DNA from: UBA1227 sp045599345 | GTDB taxonomy: Bacteria > Bacillota > Clostridia > Oscillospirales > Acutalibacteraceae | Reading direction: 5' to 3' | NCBI GenBank assembly: GCA_045599345.1 | Contig: JAZRVV010000045.1 | Span: 1 to 7,119 of the forward strand | Length of the DNA: 7,119 bases | Shown here: positions 1 through 7,013 of the stretch, in pieces | Layout: the number at the start of each line of letters is the position of its first letter | Position numbering within the stretch: position 1 is the first letter of the stretch | Position numbers and translations under genes: made by a program | Notes under the pieces: model-generated | Databases searched by the model: none | Seen by the model: only the letters and a program-made list of their open reading frames with translations | Told to the model about the DNA's origin: nothing

Positions 1-1
1 T

Positions 2-121
2 TCATCAAGTCTTTGCCTTTATATCGGCCTCGGACTTGCGTTCTCGGCATACCGAACGATATACAACCAAAAGCCAAAGGACTTTAGGGTTTCCGGCATA
101 TCATCACCATTTAGAGTATAA
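2..121 (+). CDS. C-terminal end of an unidentified, possibly membrane-associated protein (5' part outside the window)
   Basis: An open frame enters from the left edge and stops with TAA at 119-121, giving 39 residues. The stop lies five bases before the terminator hairpin at 127-151, whose plus-strand side is followed by a U-rich run, as expected for the 3' end of a plus-strand gene convergent with the helicase gene. The peptide has a hydrophobic stretch (LCLYIGLGLAF) followed by a polar, basic tail (YRTIYNQKPKDFRV), which could be a last membrane helix with a short cytoplasmic tail. I do not recognise the family. The competing minus-strand frame here would have to read through the terminator hairpin, so I prefer this one. 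The call rests on frame, stop position and terminator context only. Confidence 0.4.
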   Translation, partial: SSSLCLYIGLGLAFSAYRTIYNQKPKDFRVSGISSPFRV

Positions 122-159
122 AAAATCCCCTTCAACGAAAAGTTGAAGGGGTTATTTTT
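120..159. terminator. Bidirectional intrinsic terminator between convergent genes
   Basis: A perfect 10-bp inverted repeat (127-136 with 142-151) encloses a five-base loop. Plus-strand transcripts continue into a U-rich run at 152-159. Minus-strand transcripts continue into six consecutive U residues from 125 to 120. It begins seven bases after the helicase stop codon and five bases after the plus-strand stop, so it can end transcription from both sides. Confidence 0.9.
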
Positions 160-2449
160 ATACCTTTTCGAGTTTTGCATAGTTTGCCATAAGCTTTTTA
201 GTTCCAGCTTTACTAAATGCAACTTCAATTAGGTTGTCATTGCCCATTGGAGTAACAGATACTACAACGCCAGTGCCAAATGCCTTATGAGAAACTGTGT
301 CTCCTATTGCAAAGTCAATATCGACCTTTTCTGCTTTAGGCTTGCTTACACCAGAGATTTTGCGAGATGTGTTATAAGAGCTCATCTTGGAAGCATCACC
401 ATAAGGTCCATCATATTCCTCGCCACCAAAGTCGCCAGAATACGAAGAAGAATAACCTCCAAAACTGCTAAAGCTTGGCTTTTTGTAATTTGCTGAATAT
501 CCCTTGTAGCCATAGCCAGCCGTTGAGCGTCCAGGCGCTTTTTTGAAGTACTCTGATGGTACTTCCTCAATAAAGCGCGACTGTGGATTGCGTGTCGTCT
601 GACCAAACATCATACGCATAGATGCGTTTGTCATAAAGAGGCGTTCCTTGGCACGCGTAATGCCAACATAAGCAAGTCTGCGCTCCTCCTCAAGCTCCGC
701 ATTATCATACATTGATTGACGGCCTGGGAAGAGCCCCTCTTCCATGCCAGTTATAAATACAACTGGGAACTCAAGGCCCTTGGCCGAGTGAAGTGTCATC
801 ATTACAACAACATCTGATTGTTCGTTGAAAGCATCGATATCGGACATCAATGATACTTCCTCAAGGAAGCCTTCCAAATCTCCATCTTCATTTTCCTCAA
901 GATACCTAATCATATTTGTCTTGAGTTCCTGGAGGTTTTCTATCCTATCCTCTGCCGTTTCACGATCCAGTTTTAAATACTCAACATAACCTGTGGCATC
1001 AAGGAGGTCATCAAACAGCTCAGGCAGCGGCTCATCAAGTGCCTTTTCACGCAAATCATTAATCATATTTGCAAAAGCCACAAGCTTGCTCGCGGAGCGT
1101 GAGAGACGTTCATACTCTGACGCCTCCATCATTACTTCAAACATTGATACGCCAAGTCCTGCTGCAATATCAGCCAGTGTATCAACAGTACCAGCACCAA
1201 TACCACGCTTTGGTTCGTTGATTACACGACGAAGTTTTATTGCATCAGCTGGATTGACAAGTAATGTCAAATAAGCTATTGCATCACGAATTTCTTTACG
1301 TTCATAGAAACGTTTACCGCCAACAACCTTGTAAGGTATGCTCATACGCACAAACGCACGCTCTATTGCGTTTGATTGAGCATTGGTACGATAAAGGATA
1401 GCGTGATCCGAAAAACGTTTACCATTTGCAACGGATGTTGCTATCTCATCAGCGATATATGTGCCCTCTTCAAGTTCAGAATCAGCAGTGTAGAGTTCTA
1501 TCAAGTCACCATCCGGCGCCTCTGTCCAGAGGTTCTTGCCCTTTCTCTCCTTGTTGTTCTGAATAACAGCATTTGCAGCATTTAAGATATTACCCGTTGA
1601 ACGATAGTTTTGCTCAAGCCTTATAAGCTTTGCTTTTTTAAATCTCTTCTCAAATTGAAGGATGTTCTCAATAGTTGCACCACGGAACTTATAAATACTC
1701 TGGTCATCATCACCAACAACACAGATGTTGTTGTATCCACCAGCGAAAAGTTCAGTCAATTTATACTGAGCGTGGTTAGTATCCTGATACTCATCCACAT
1801 GAACATACTTAAACTTAGCCTGGTAGTACTCACGAACATCCTTGTCAGTGGACAACAGTTTTACTGTATAAACAATGATGTCATCAAAATCCATAGCATC
1901 TGCAGAACGCAGAAGCTGCTGATAGAGTTTATAGCATTCAGCATACTTCTTTTTTCTTGGATCCTGGCCACAACTTGCTGAATACTCTTCTGGCGATATA
2001 AGTGAATCCTTTGCCCTACTAATTTCAGAAAGAATGCTCTTGTGTGGCAAGAATTTATCATCAATATCAAGTAGTCGTTGGCACTCCTTCATAATGCGCT
2101 TCGAGTCGTCAGTATCATAGATAGTGAAGTGGGACGAGAAGCCAAGCGCCGAGCCATGCTGGCGCAAAATTCGCGCACATATTGAGTGGAATGTGCCAGC
2201 CCAAATATCCTTGGCATCCTCACCAACGTAAAGCGCCAAACGCTCCTTGAGCTCGTTTGCGGCTTTGTTGGTGAAAGTGATGGCAAGGATTTGCCAAGGC
2301 TTGGCAAGTCCCGTATCCACTATGTGCGCTATGCGGTTGACCAAAACTGTCGTTTTGCCCGATCCCGCACCCGCGAGTATAAGGAGAGGCCCTTCGGTTG
2401 TCTCGATGGCCTCTCGCTGTTTGTCATTCATTTTTGTGAGCGTGTCCAT
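158..2449 (-). CDS. pcrA: ATP-dependent 3'-5' DNA helicase, UvrD/PcrA family (superfamily 1A)
   Basis: A 763-residue helicase. In this family the enzyme unwinds DNA during nucleotide excision repair and replication restart and strips RecA filaments. All SF1A motifs are present: Walker A GAGSGKT (27-33), motif Ia TFTNKAA (58-64), motif II DEYQD (219-223), motif III GDDDQSIYKFRGA (246-258), motif IV LEQNYRST (278-285), motif V TLHSAKGLEFPVVF (552-565) and motif VI LAYVGITRAKERL (592-604). Residues 715-763 form a Tudor-like tail (GDTVSHKAFGTGVVVSV) like the RNA-polymerase-binding domain of PcrA/UvrD. A Tyr/Gly/Ser-rich linker (about 640-690) joins core and tail. The length is slightly above the usual 720-740. 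The first ATG is chosen because GGAG lies six bases before it, inside the end of ruvX; ATG at codon 7 has no such site. The start is one base past the ruvX stop, so coupling is likely. Confidence 0.96.
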   Translation of the reverse strand: MDTLTKMNDKQREAIETTEGPLLILAGAGSGKTTVLVNRIAHIVDTGLAKPWQILAITFTNKAANELKERLALYVGEDAKDIWAGTFHSICARILRQHGSALGFSSHFTIYDTDDSKRIMKECQRLLDIDDKFLPHKSILSEISRAKDSLISPEEYSASCGQDPRKKKYAECYKLYQQLLRSADAMDFDDIIVYTVKLLSTDKDVREYYQAKFKYVHVDEYQDTNHAQYKLTELFAGGYNNICVVGDDDQSIYKFRGATIENILQFEKRFKKAKLIRLEQNYRSTGNILNAANAVIQNNKERKGKNLWTEAPDGDLIELYTADSELEEGTYIADEIATSVANGKRFSDHAILYRTNAQSNAIERAFVRMSIPYKVVGGKRFYERKEIRDAIAYLTLLVNPADAIKLRRVINEPKRGIGAGTVDTLADIAAGLGVSMFEVMMEASEYERLSRSASKLVAFANMINDLREKALDEPLPELFDDLLDATGYVEYLKLDRETAEDRIENLQELKTNMIRYLEENEDGDLEGFLEEVSLMSDIDAFNEQSDVVVMMTLHSAKGLEFPVVFITGMEEGLFPGRQSMYDNAELEEERRLAYVGITRAKERLFMTNASMRMMFGQTTRNPQSRFIEEVPSEYFKKAPGRSTAGYGYKGYSANYKKPSFSSFGGYSSSYSGDFGGEEYDGPYGDASKMSSYNTSRKISGVSKPKAEKVDIDFAIGDTVSHKAFGTGVVVSVTPMGNDNLIEVAFSKAGTKKLMANYAKLEKV

Positions 2450-2450
2450 A

Positions 2451-2873
2451 TTAATCTCCGTTCTTGCGGGCGGTTCTTAAGTAATCTTCAAGTATTATTG
2501 TTGCAGCGACTTGGTCTACTGCATCTTTTCGCTTTTTGCCAAAAGTCTCCGCTTGATCAAGGAGGTTATATGCCTCAACAGTTGTGAGCCTCTCATCATA
2601 GAGTTCAACTGTTAAACCATATTCTGACTTTAATATGTCAGCAAGTGCCTCGGAGGCCTGTGCGTGCTCTCCACGAGTACCGTCCATGTTAAGTGGAAGT
2701 CCAACAACAACGAGTTCTGCACCTCGCTGTGCTGCAATAGATGCTATTTCTTTTGCCACTTTTGGCATATATGTCTCTTTTATAACGCCTATTGGAGACG
2801 CAAGAACTTCCAAGGCATCGCAAATTGCGAGCCCTGTCCTTACATATCCATAGTCGACTGAGAGAATAACCAT
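2451..2873 (-). CDS. ruvX: Putative pre-16S rRNA nuclease / Holliday junction resolvase-like protein, RuvX (YqgF) family
   Basis: A 140-residue protein, the typical length for the YqgF/RuvX RNase H-like family. Members process the 5' end of 16S rRNA in Escherichia coli and have been reported to cut branched DNA; the in vivo role in Firmicutes is less settled. The acidic catalytic residues fall where expected: Asp in the N-terminal SVDYG strand, Glu in YDERLTTVEA, and Asp in the C-terminal DQVAATIILEDYL motif. The conserved VVGLPLNMDGT segment lies in the middle. The start is ATG at 2873, preceded by AAAGG eight bases upstream. The stop is one base from the helicase start. A strong terminator of the preceding PBP gene ends only 14 bases upstream, leaving no room for a conventional promoter of its own. 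Confidence 0.93.
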   Translation of the reverse strand: MVILSVDYGYVRTGLAICDALEVLASPIGVIKETYMPKVAKEIASIAAQRGAELVVVGLPLNMDGTRGEHAQASEALADILKSEYGLTVELYDERLTTVEAYNLLDQAETFGKKRKDAVDQVAATIILEDYLRTARKNGD

Positions 2874-2887
2874 ATATAAAACCTTTC

Positions 2888-2918
2888 AAAAAATGCGGCG
2901 ACAATCAAAGTCGCCGCA
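2888..2918 (-). terminator. Intrinsic terminator after the PBP gene
   Basis: A perfect 9-bp, GC-rich stem (2894-2902 with 2910-2918) with a seven-base loop begins 11 bases after the PBP stop. It is followed directly on the minus strand by six U residues (2893-2888). The U-run runs into the AAAGG ribosome binding site of ruvX, so expression of ruvX and the helicase from the upstream promoter would need readthrough. Confidence 0.9.
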
Positions 2919-2929
2919 ATTTAATACTA

Positions 2930-5086
2930 TTAACCTTCTGTTCCTTCTGCAGGAGCCTTGTGACCAGAACCGTCACAAGTTGCAGGAAGTTTAGAAGATA
3001 CATACCAGCCATAGCCAGTCTTTTCACAATTTGGTCCTGCAAGGAGGCCTGTTTCAGCACAGAATGCACGCTGAACAACATCAGCACCGAAATCAAATTC
3101 CTTCTTTTCAAGTCCCTTATGAACCTCGTTCATAACAAGTGACCAAATCTTTGCAGCTGGGTTATCACCGCCGATGCCGGTGATTTCCTCCTGCTTGTCG
3201 TAGCCGAACCATACTGCTGCACAGTAGTATGGTGTGCCACCACATGCCCATTTATCCTTGGTATCTGATGTCGTACCAGTCTTCATATATGTAGTCTGGT
3301 TTTCAACACCCTTACCACGACCTGTACCAGATGTAACAACGGTCTGGAGGACCTTGTTCATTACAACTGCTGTATCTTCACCAATTACCTGTTCAGGTGT
3401 TGCTGAATTTTCAAGATATACACTCTTGCCAGAGAAATCAGTTACCTTGTAGTAACCATATGGCTTGTAATATTTACCACCATCACCGAATGTGCAATAT
3501 GCTGCACACATCTCAAGTGTTGTAACACCTTTTGACATACCGCCAACGGCGAGTGATGAGAAGTTTTTATCTGTATCAGGTCCATCTGCAATAAGAGTTG
3601 TAAGATGGAAGTGGTTAGTTGCATATTCAAATGACTTCTCAAGTCCAACCTTTTTAAGCATCTGAGCTGAAGTTGTATTAAGTGACTGAGCTACAGCGTT
3701 CCAAAGTGGAACATAAGAGCCCTCTGAACCATATGAACCAGAGAAGTTCTGTGGCCAACGCTCACCATTTACAATAATAGCGAAATCAGGAATTGATGTA
3801 CCGTAGTTTGCGATACCCAAATCAATTGCTGGTCCATAAACTGACAAAGGCTTGATTGATGAACCTGGTGAACGGATAGCATCGGTAGCACGGTTAAGAC
3901 CACGGTTAATTGTCTTTTTACCAGCGCCACCTACCATTGCAACTACGCGACCATTGTAGTCCATAATTGTAACAGCAGACTGTACCTTTTTCTTGGTACC
4001 GTTTGAACCATCCTCTGTACGGTCCTTCTCCTCTGGGAAGCCTGTACGGTTTTCATAAATCTTTTCAGCTGCTTCCTGAACTTTTTCATCAATAGCAGTA
4101 TAGATTTTAAGTCCACCGTAATATACCATACGGTATGCCTCAGACTGAGTATATCCGTATTGGTCCTTAAGGTCGTCGATAACTGAATCTATTACAAAGT
4201 CAACATAGTAGCTGTTGATTTTGGTATCCTGTTTAACTGTCTTTGCAACCTTCTCAGATGGTACATATTTATCAGAGTTTGTAAGGATAATCTCGTAAGC
4301 GAGTGCATCATTGTACTCATCCTTTGAGAGCTTGTGCTGATCGCGCATCATATCAAGGCAGAGTTCCTTACGCAACTTGCTGTTATCTGGGTTAAGCAAA
4401 GGATTGTACTTGGTAGGCGCCTTTGTGATGGATGCAATTGTTGCAGCTTCTGCTGCATTAAGCATTGTAACATCCTTGCCAAAGTATTTCTGCGCGGCGG
4501 TCTGAACACCGTAGCAGCCTGAACCAAGTGGGATTGTGTTGAGGTAAGCCTCAAGAATTTCTGACTTGTCGAAATTCTTTTCCAAATTTAAAGCGTATAA
4601 AATCTCGTTGAACTTACGTGCAACTGTTGCCTGATTTTCCTCAGTCAAGTTCTTGATGAGCTGCTGCGTGAGTGTTGAACCACCGCCGCTCTTACCGAGT
4701 GTCAAAACAGCCTTAAATGTACGTATCCAGTCAACGCCTGGGTGATTGTAAAAACGCTTGTCCTCAAGACAGATAAATGCGTTTTGAACCTCTTCTGGGA
4801 TTTCCTCAAGGTCAACCCAAATACGGTTCTCTTCACCATGGAGTCTAGCGATTTCATAAGCTGACTCAAAATCACCTGGCTTTTTTAAAGCATAAACAAT
4901 GGAGGTCTGATCCTGGCTATTCTTGTAAGAATCGAGATCAATAGCAACGTCGCCGTTTACAAAAGAAATGGTATAAACCAAAATGCAAACGTCAACGATA
5001 ATTATTGTAAGAACAATAACAATAAGAAGTGATAAGAGGGCAGTTGATGTCTGTCCATTTTTCACTTTACTTATCTTTCTAGCCAT
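2930..5086 (-). CDS. Class A penicillin-binding protein (bifunctional peptidoglycan glycosyltransferase/transpeptidase, PBP1A type)
   Basis: A 718-residue inner-membrane cell-wall synthase that polymerises lipid II and cross-links stem peptides. From the N-terminus it has a short basic cytoplasmic tail, one membrane anchor (about 16-42), a GT51 glycosyltransferase domain with catalytic Glu108 in EDKRFYNHPG, GGGSTLTQQLIKN (134-146) and an ILEAYLN motif. The transpeptidase domain follows, with SxxK (Ser409 in PGSSIKP), SLN (468-470) and KTGT (602-605). The tail has cysteines near 676, 687 and 704 and ends in a short Ala/Gly/Glu-rich stretch. I chose ATG at 5086 because a full GGAGGA lies nine bases upstream; an in-frame GTG 12 codons earlier (5122) has no such site and falls in a hairpin. 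It follows pilB by 68 bases and ends at a strong terminator. It could be called pbpA, ponA or mrcA; I leave the symbol open. Confidence 0.96.
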   Translation of the reverse strand: MARKISKVKNGQTSTALLSLLIVIVLTIIIVDVCILVYTISFVNGDVAIDLDSYKNSQDQTSIVYALKKPGDFESAYEIARLHGEENRIWVDLEEIPEEVQNAFICLEDKRFYNHPGVDWIRTFKAVLTLGKSGGGSTLTQQLIKNLTEENQATVARKFNEILYALNLEKNFDKSEILEAYLNTIPLGSGCYGVQTAAQKYFGKDVTMLNAAEAATIASITKAPTKYNPLLNPDNSKLRKELCLDMMRDQHKLSKDEYNDALAYEIILTNSDKYVPSEKVAKTVKQDTKINSYYVDFVIDSVIDDLKDQYGYTQSEAYRMVYYGGLKIYTAIDEKVQEAAEKIYENRTGFPEEKDRTEDGSNGTKKKVQSAVTIMDYNGRVVAMVGGAGKKTINRGLNRATDAIRSPGSSIKPLSVYGPAIDLGIANYGTSIPDFAIIVNGERWPQNFSGSYGSEGSYVPLWNAVAQSLNTTSAQMLKKVGLEKSFEYATNHFHLTTLIADGPDTDKNFSSLAVGGMSKGVTTLEMCAAYCTFGDGGKYYKPYGYYKVTDFSGKSVYLENSATPEQVIGEDTAVVMNKVLQTVVTSGTGRGKGVENQTTYMKTGTTSDTKDKWACGGTPYYCAAVWFGYDKQEEITGIGGDNPAAKIWSLVMNEVHKGLEKKEFDFGADVVQRAFCAETGLLAGPNCEKTGYGWYVSSKLPATCDGSGHKAPAEGTEG

Positions 5087-5095
5087 AAACTTAAA

Positions 5096-5101
5096 TCCTC
5101 C
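5096..5101 (-). promoter_or_regulatory. Ribosome binding site that fixes the PBP start
   Basis: On the minus strand GGAGGA lies nine bases before ATG at 5086. The alternative upstream GTG at 5122 has no purine-rich site and sits within the stem of the intergenic hairpin, so the shorter protein is preferred. Confidence 0.85.
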
Positions 5102-5115
5102 AAAAATATCTATGA

Positions 5116-5142
5116 GCCGCACACGTGAAATACGTGCGCGGC
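5116..5142 (-). promoter_or_regulatory. Long hairpin in the pilB-PBP intergenic gap (weak terminator, attenuator or mRNA-processing element)
   Basis: An 11-bp stem (5116-5126 with 5132-5142) encloses a five-base loop. One position pairs as G-U only when transcribed from the minus strand (A-C on the plus strand), which agrees with an RNA made in the direction of the genes. The U-rich run that follows (five U, about 5108-5104) is displaced several bases from the stem, so this is an imperfect terminator. It starts 12 bases after the pilB stop and lies in the leader of the PBP gene. Confidence 0.6.
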
Positions 5143-5154
5143 CAATAAATCAAA

Positions 5155-6834
5155 TTAGTCTGCAGTCTGGCAGATCTTGAGCATCTCTTCTACTGTTGTG
5201 ATCTTTTCCTCAACGAGTTTCAAAGCAGATGCCTTCAATGTGCTCATACCCTGCTCATTAACAGCATAGTTAATCATTTCGTCGATATCAGCATTGTCAG
5301 CTATCATTCGACGAAGCGTTTTGTCTATGACAACGATTTCGTGGATGGCAATACGTCCCTTGTATCCTGTGTTGTTACACTGGTGGCAACCCTTGCCACG
5401 TACAACAGTTGCAGGATGTGCACCCATTGCCTCACATTCTACGTTGTCAGGCTCGTACTCTTCAATACAGTTAGGGCATACTTTACGCATAAGACGCTGC
5501 GCAACGATACCTACAACTGAGTTTGCAACGAGGTAAGGCTCAACGCCCATATCCTCAAGACGTACGATAGATGAAATAGCGTCGTTCGTATGGAGTGTAG
5601 AACAAACCAAGTGTCCTGTGATAGCAGCACGAACGGAGATTTCAGCGGTCTCACCGTCACGGGTCTCACCTACCATGATTACGTCAGGGTCCTGACGCAA
5701 AAGAGAACGGAGGCCAGCAGCGAATGTCATGCCTGCAAGTACATTAACCTGTGTTTGGTTGATACGAGGAAGTGTACGCTCAACAGGGTCCTCAACTGTT
5801 GATACATTAATTGGCTTCTGAGCCAATGTATCGAGGATCATGTAGAGAGTAGTTGTTTTACCAGAACCTGTAGGGCCAGTGATGTAGATAATACCGTTAG
5901 GGTTTCTAAGGATTTGCTGCATCTTGGCAAAGTTCTCTTCGTTCATACCGTATGATTCAGTTCTATCAAGCTTGTTGTTCGTTGCGAGGTAACGAAGAAC
6001 GGCTTTCTCACCATATACGGTAGGAAGTGTAGATACACGGACGTTCATGTCATAGCCTTCGATAATCTGTCTAAAGTGACCGTCCTGAGGTACACGACGC
6101 TCAGCGATGTCAAGGCCTGACATAATCTTGATACGTGCGATAAGCTGTTTGTTAACTGATGCTGCCAAAGTTACGTATTGAACAAGCATACCATCTGTAC
6201 GAAGACGAACTACTGTCTCCTTCTCGAATGGCTCGATATGAATATCTGATGCGTGAGTTGTGTAACCATGAACAAGGAGTGAGTTTAAGAACTTAACGAT
6301 AGGAACATCGTCACCAACGTCTGCGTCCTCAAGTTCCTGAACTGCCTGTGTTGTTGGAATATCAACAGAGATGTTAGCCTGTTGAGCAGCACTCTTTGTT
6401 GAAATCTCGGCATAGTATCTATCGATAGCAGCAACGATATTATTTGATTCGCAGAGGTAAACTTCCAAAGTCATACCTGTTGTCTGACGAACATCCTCTA
6501 CTGCGTAGAAGTTAAGTGGGTCAGACATAGCAACTGTAAGTTTGCTCTCATCCTCTGCGATAGCAATCATGTTGTACTTTGTAGCAAGTTGCTTTGGAAT
6601 ACGTGCAACTGCGTTTGTATCAACTCTGAAGTTATCGAGTTTGATAATTTGAAGTCCCATTCTCTTACCAAGAGCATCAAGAACTTCCTTTTCTGTGATA
6701 TAGCCCTGCTCAACAAGAATCTGACCAAGCTTTTTAGACCTATCCTGCTTCTGGACAGCTAAAGCTTCACGAATCTGTTCATCCGTTACATAGCCATACT
6801 CTTTGAGCATTTCGCCAATTGGCATATTTCTCAT
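5155..6834 (-). CDS. pilB: Type IV pilus assembly / type II secretion ATPase, PilB/GspE family
   Basis: A 559-residue cytoplasmic hexameric motor ATPase that powers pilin or pseudopilin polymerisation. The N-terminus carries two tandem MshEN-type repeats (about 5-28 and 35-58: IGEMLKEYGYVTDEQ and LGQILVEQGYITEKE). Then come the middle domain with HASDIHIEPFE (194-204), Walker A GPTGSGKT (320-327), the Asp box STVEDPVE (345-352), Walker B DPDVIMVGETRD (382-393) and the His box GHLVCSTLHTNDA (407-419). A zinc-binding tetracysteine (Cys453, Cys456, Cys483, Cys486) follows, as in GspE/PilB. Length fits PilB (about 560-570) and is too long for a minimal ComGA. The start is ATG at 6834, with GAGG eight bases upstream. 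No other pilus gene is visible, so a T2SS role cannot be excluded. It is the first coding gene of the minus-strand cluster. Confidence 0.93.
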   Translation of the reverse strand: MRNMPIGEMLKEYGYVTDEQIREALAVQKQDRSKKLGQILVEQGYITEKEVLDALGKRMGLQIIKLDNFRVDTNAVARIPKQLATKYNMIAIAEDESKLTVAMSDPLNFYAVEDVRQTTGMTLEVYLCESNNIVAAIDRYYAEISTKSAAQQANISVDIPTTQAVQELEDADVGDDVPIVKFLNSLLVHGYTTHASDIHIEPFEKETVVRLRTDGMLVQYVTLAASVNKQLIARIKIMSGLDIAERRVPQDGHFRQIIEGYDMNVRVSTLPTVYGEKAVLRYLATNNKLDRTESYGMNEENFAKMQQILRNPNGIIYITGPTGSGKTTTLYMILDTLAQKPINVSTVEDPVERTLPRINQTQVNVLAGMTFAAGLRSLLRQDPDVIMVGETRDGETAEISVRAAITGHLVCSTLHTNDAISSIVRLEDMGVEPYLVANSVVGIVAQRLMRKVCPNCIEEYEPDNVECEAMGAHPATVVRGKGCHQCNNTGYKGRIAIHEIVVIDKTLRRMIADNADIDEMINYAVNEQGMSTLKASALKLVEEKITTVEEMLKICQTAD

Positions 6835-6841
6835 ACTAAAT

Positions 6842-6846
6842 TCCTC
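6842..6846 (-). promoter_or_regulatory. Ribosome binding site of pilB
   Basis: On the minus strand GAGGA lies seven bases before ATG at 6834. It supports this start over the in-frame ATG three codons later. Confidence 0.75.
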
Positions 6847-6856
6847 GCAAAATTAT

Positions 6857-6885
6857 TATAAGTTTTATCGATAAACATACTTATA
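6857..6885. promoter_or_regulatory. Nested palindrome upstream of pilB (candidate operator or 5'UTR hairpin)
   Basis: A perfect 12-base palindrome, TTTATCGATAAA (6864-6875), lies inside a 7-bp inverted repeat, TATAAGT (6857-6863) with ACTTATA (6879-6885). The only asymmetry is three unpaired bases at 6876-6878. It lies between the candidate promoter (6899-6927) and the pilB ribosome binding site. It could be a protein-binding site or a leader hairpin. A second TATAAT (6855-6860, minus strand) overlaps its edge. Confidence 0.45.
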
Positions 6886-6898
6886 CAAATACAGTATT

Positions 6899-6927
6899 AG
6901 TATAAACTTAAACCACTTAAAAATCAA
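6899..6927 (-). promoter_or_regulatory. Candidate sigma-A promoter of pilB
   Basis: On the minus strand TTGATT (6927-6922) is followed by a 17-base spacer and TATACT (6904-6899), with AT-rich DNA upstream (about 6928-6955) that could act as an UP element. Transcription would start near 6892 and give a leader of nearly 60 nt containing the nested palindrome. A competing TATAAT at 6860-6855 has no convincing -35 and would leave almost no leader. Confidence 0.6.
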
Positions 6928-6970
6928 TAATAATATATATAAATAATTATATATCCTGCACAACCGAAAC

Positions 6971-7005
6971 AAACAAAAAATAACTCCAAGTAAAACTTGG
7001 AGTTA
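6971..7005 (-). terminator. Intrinsic terminator of the upstream small RNA
   Basis: A perfect 10-bp stem (6981-6990 with 6996-7005) with a five-base loop is followed on the minus strand by six U residues, then G and three U (6980-6971). The plus-strand side lacks a U-run, so it acts on minus-strand transcripts arriving from the structured RNA to its right and separates them from the pilB promoter. Confidence 0.88.
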
Positions 7006-7013
7006 CTTTCTAA

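Noticed and set aside
19..228. Minus-strand 69-residue open frame across the helicase end and terminator
   Set aside because: It overlaps the conserved tail of the helicase, crosses the terminator hairpin, and has no recognisable domain.
993..1981. Plus-strand open frames of 69-123 residues within the helicase gene
   Set aside because: They are antisense to a fully conserved helicase, lack ribosome binding sites and show no domain.
2186..2853. Plus-strand open frames across the helicase start and ruvX
   Set aside because: These are antisense shadows of two well-supported genes; their composition is atypical and they run across gene boundaries.
2871..2908. A promoter for ruvX overlapping the terminator (TTGATT or TTGTCG with a TTTATA-like -10)
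   Set aside because: The -35-like hexamers fall in the terminator loop or stem, spacing to any -10 is poor, and the transcript would start at or inside the start codon.
5087..5122. Upstream GTG start giving a 730-residue PBP
   Set aside because: There is no ribosome binding site before it and it lies in the stem of a hairpin. ATG at 5086 has GGAGGA at good spacing and gives a normal basic N-terminus before the membrane anchor.
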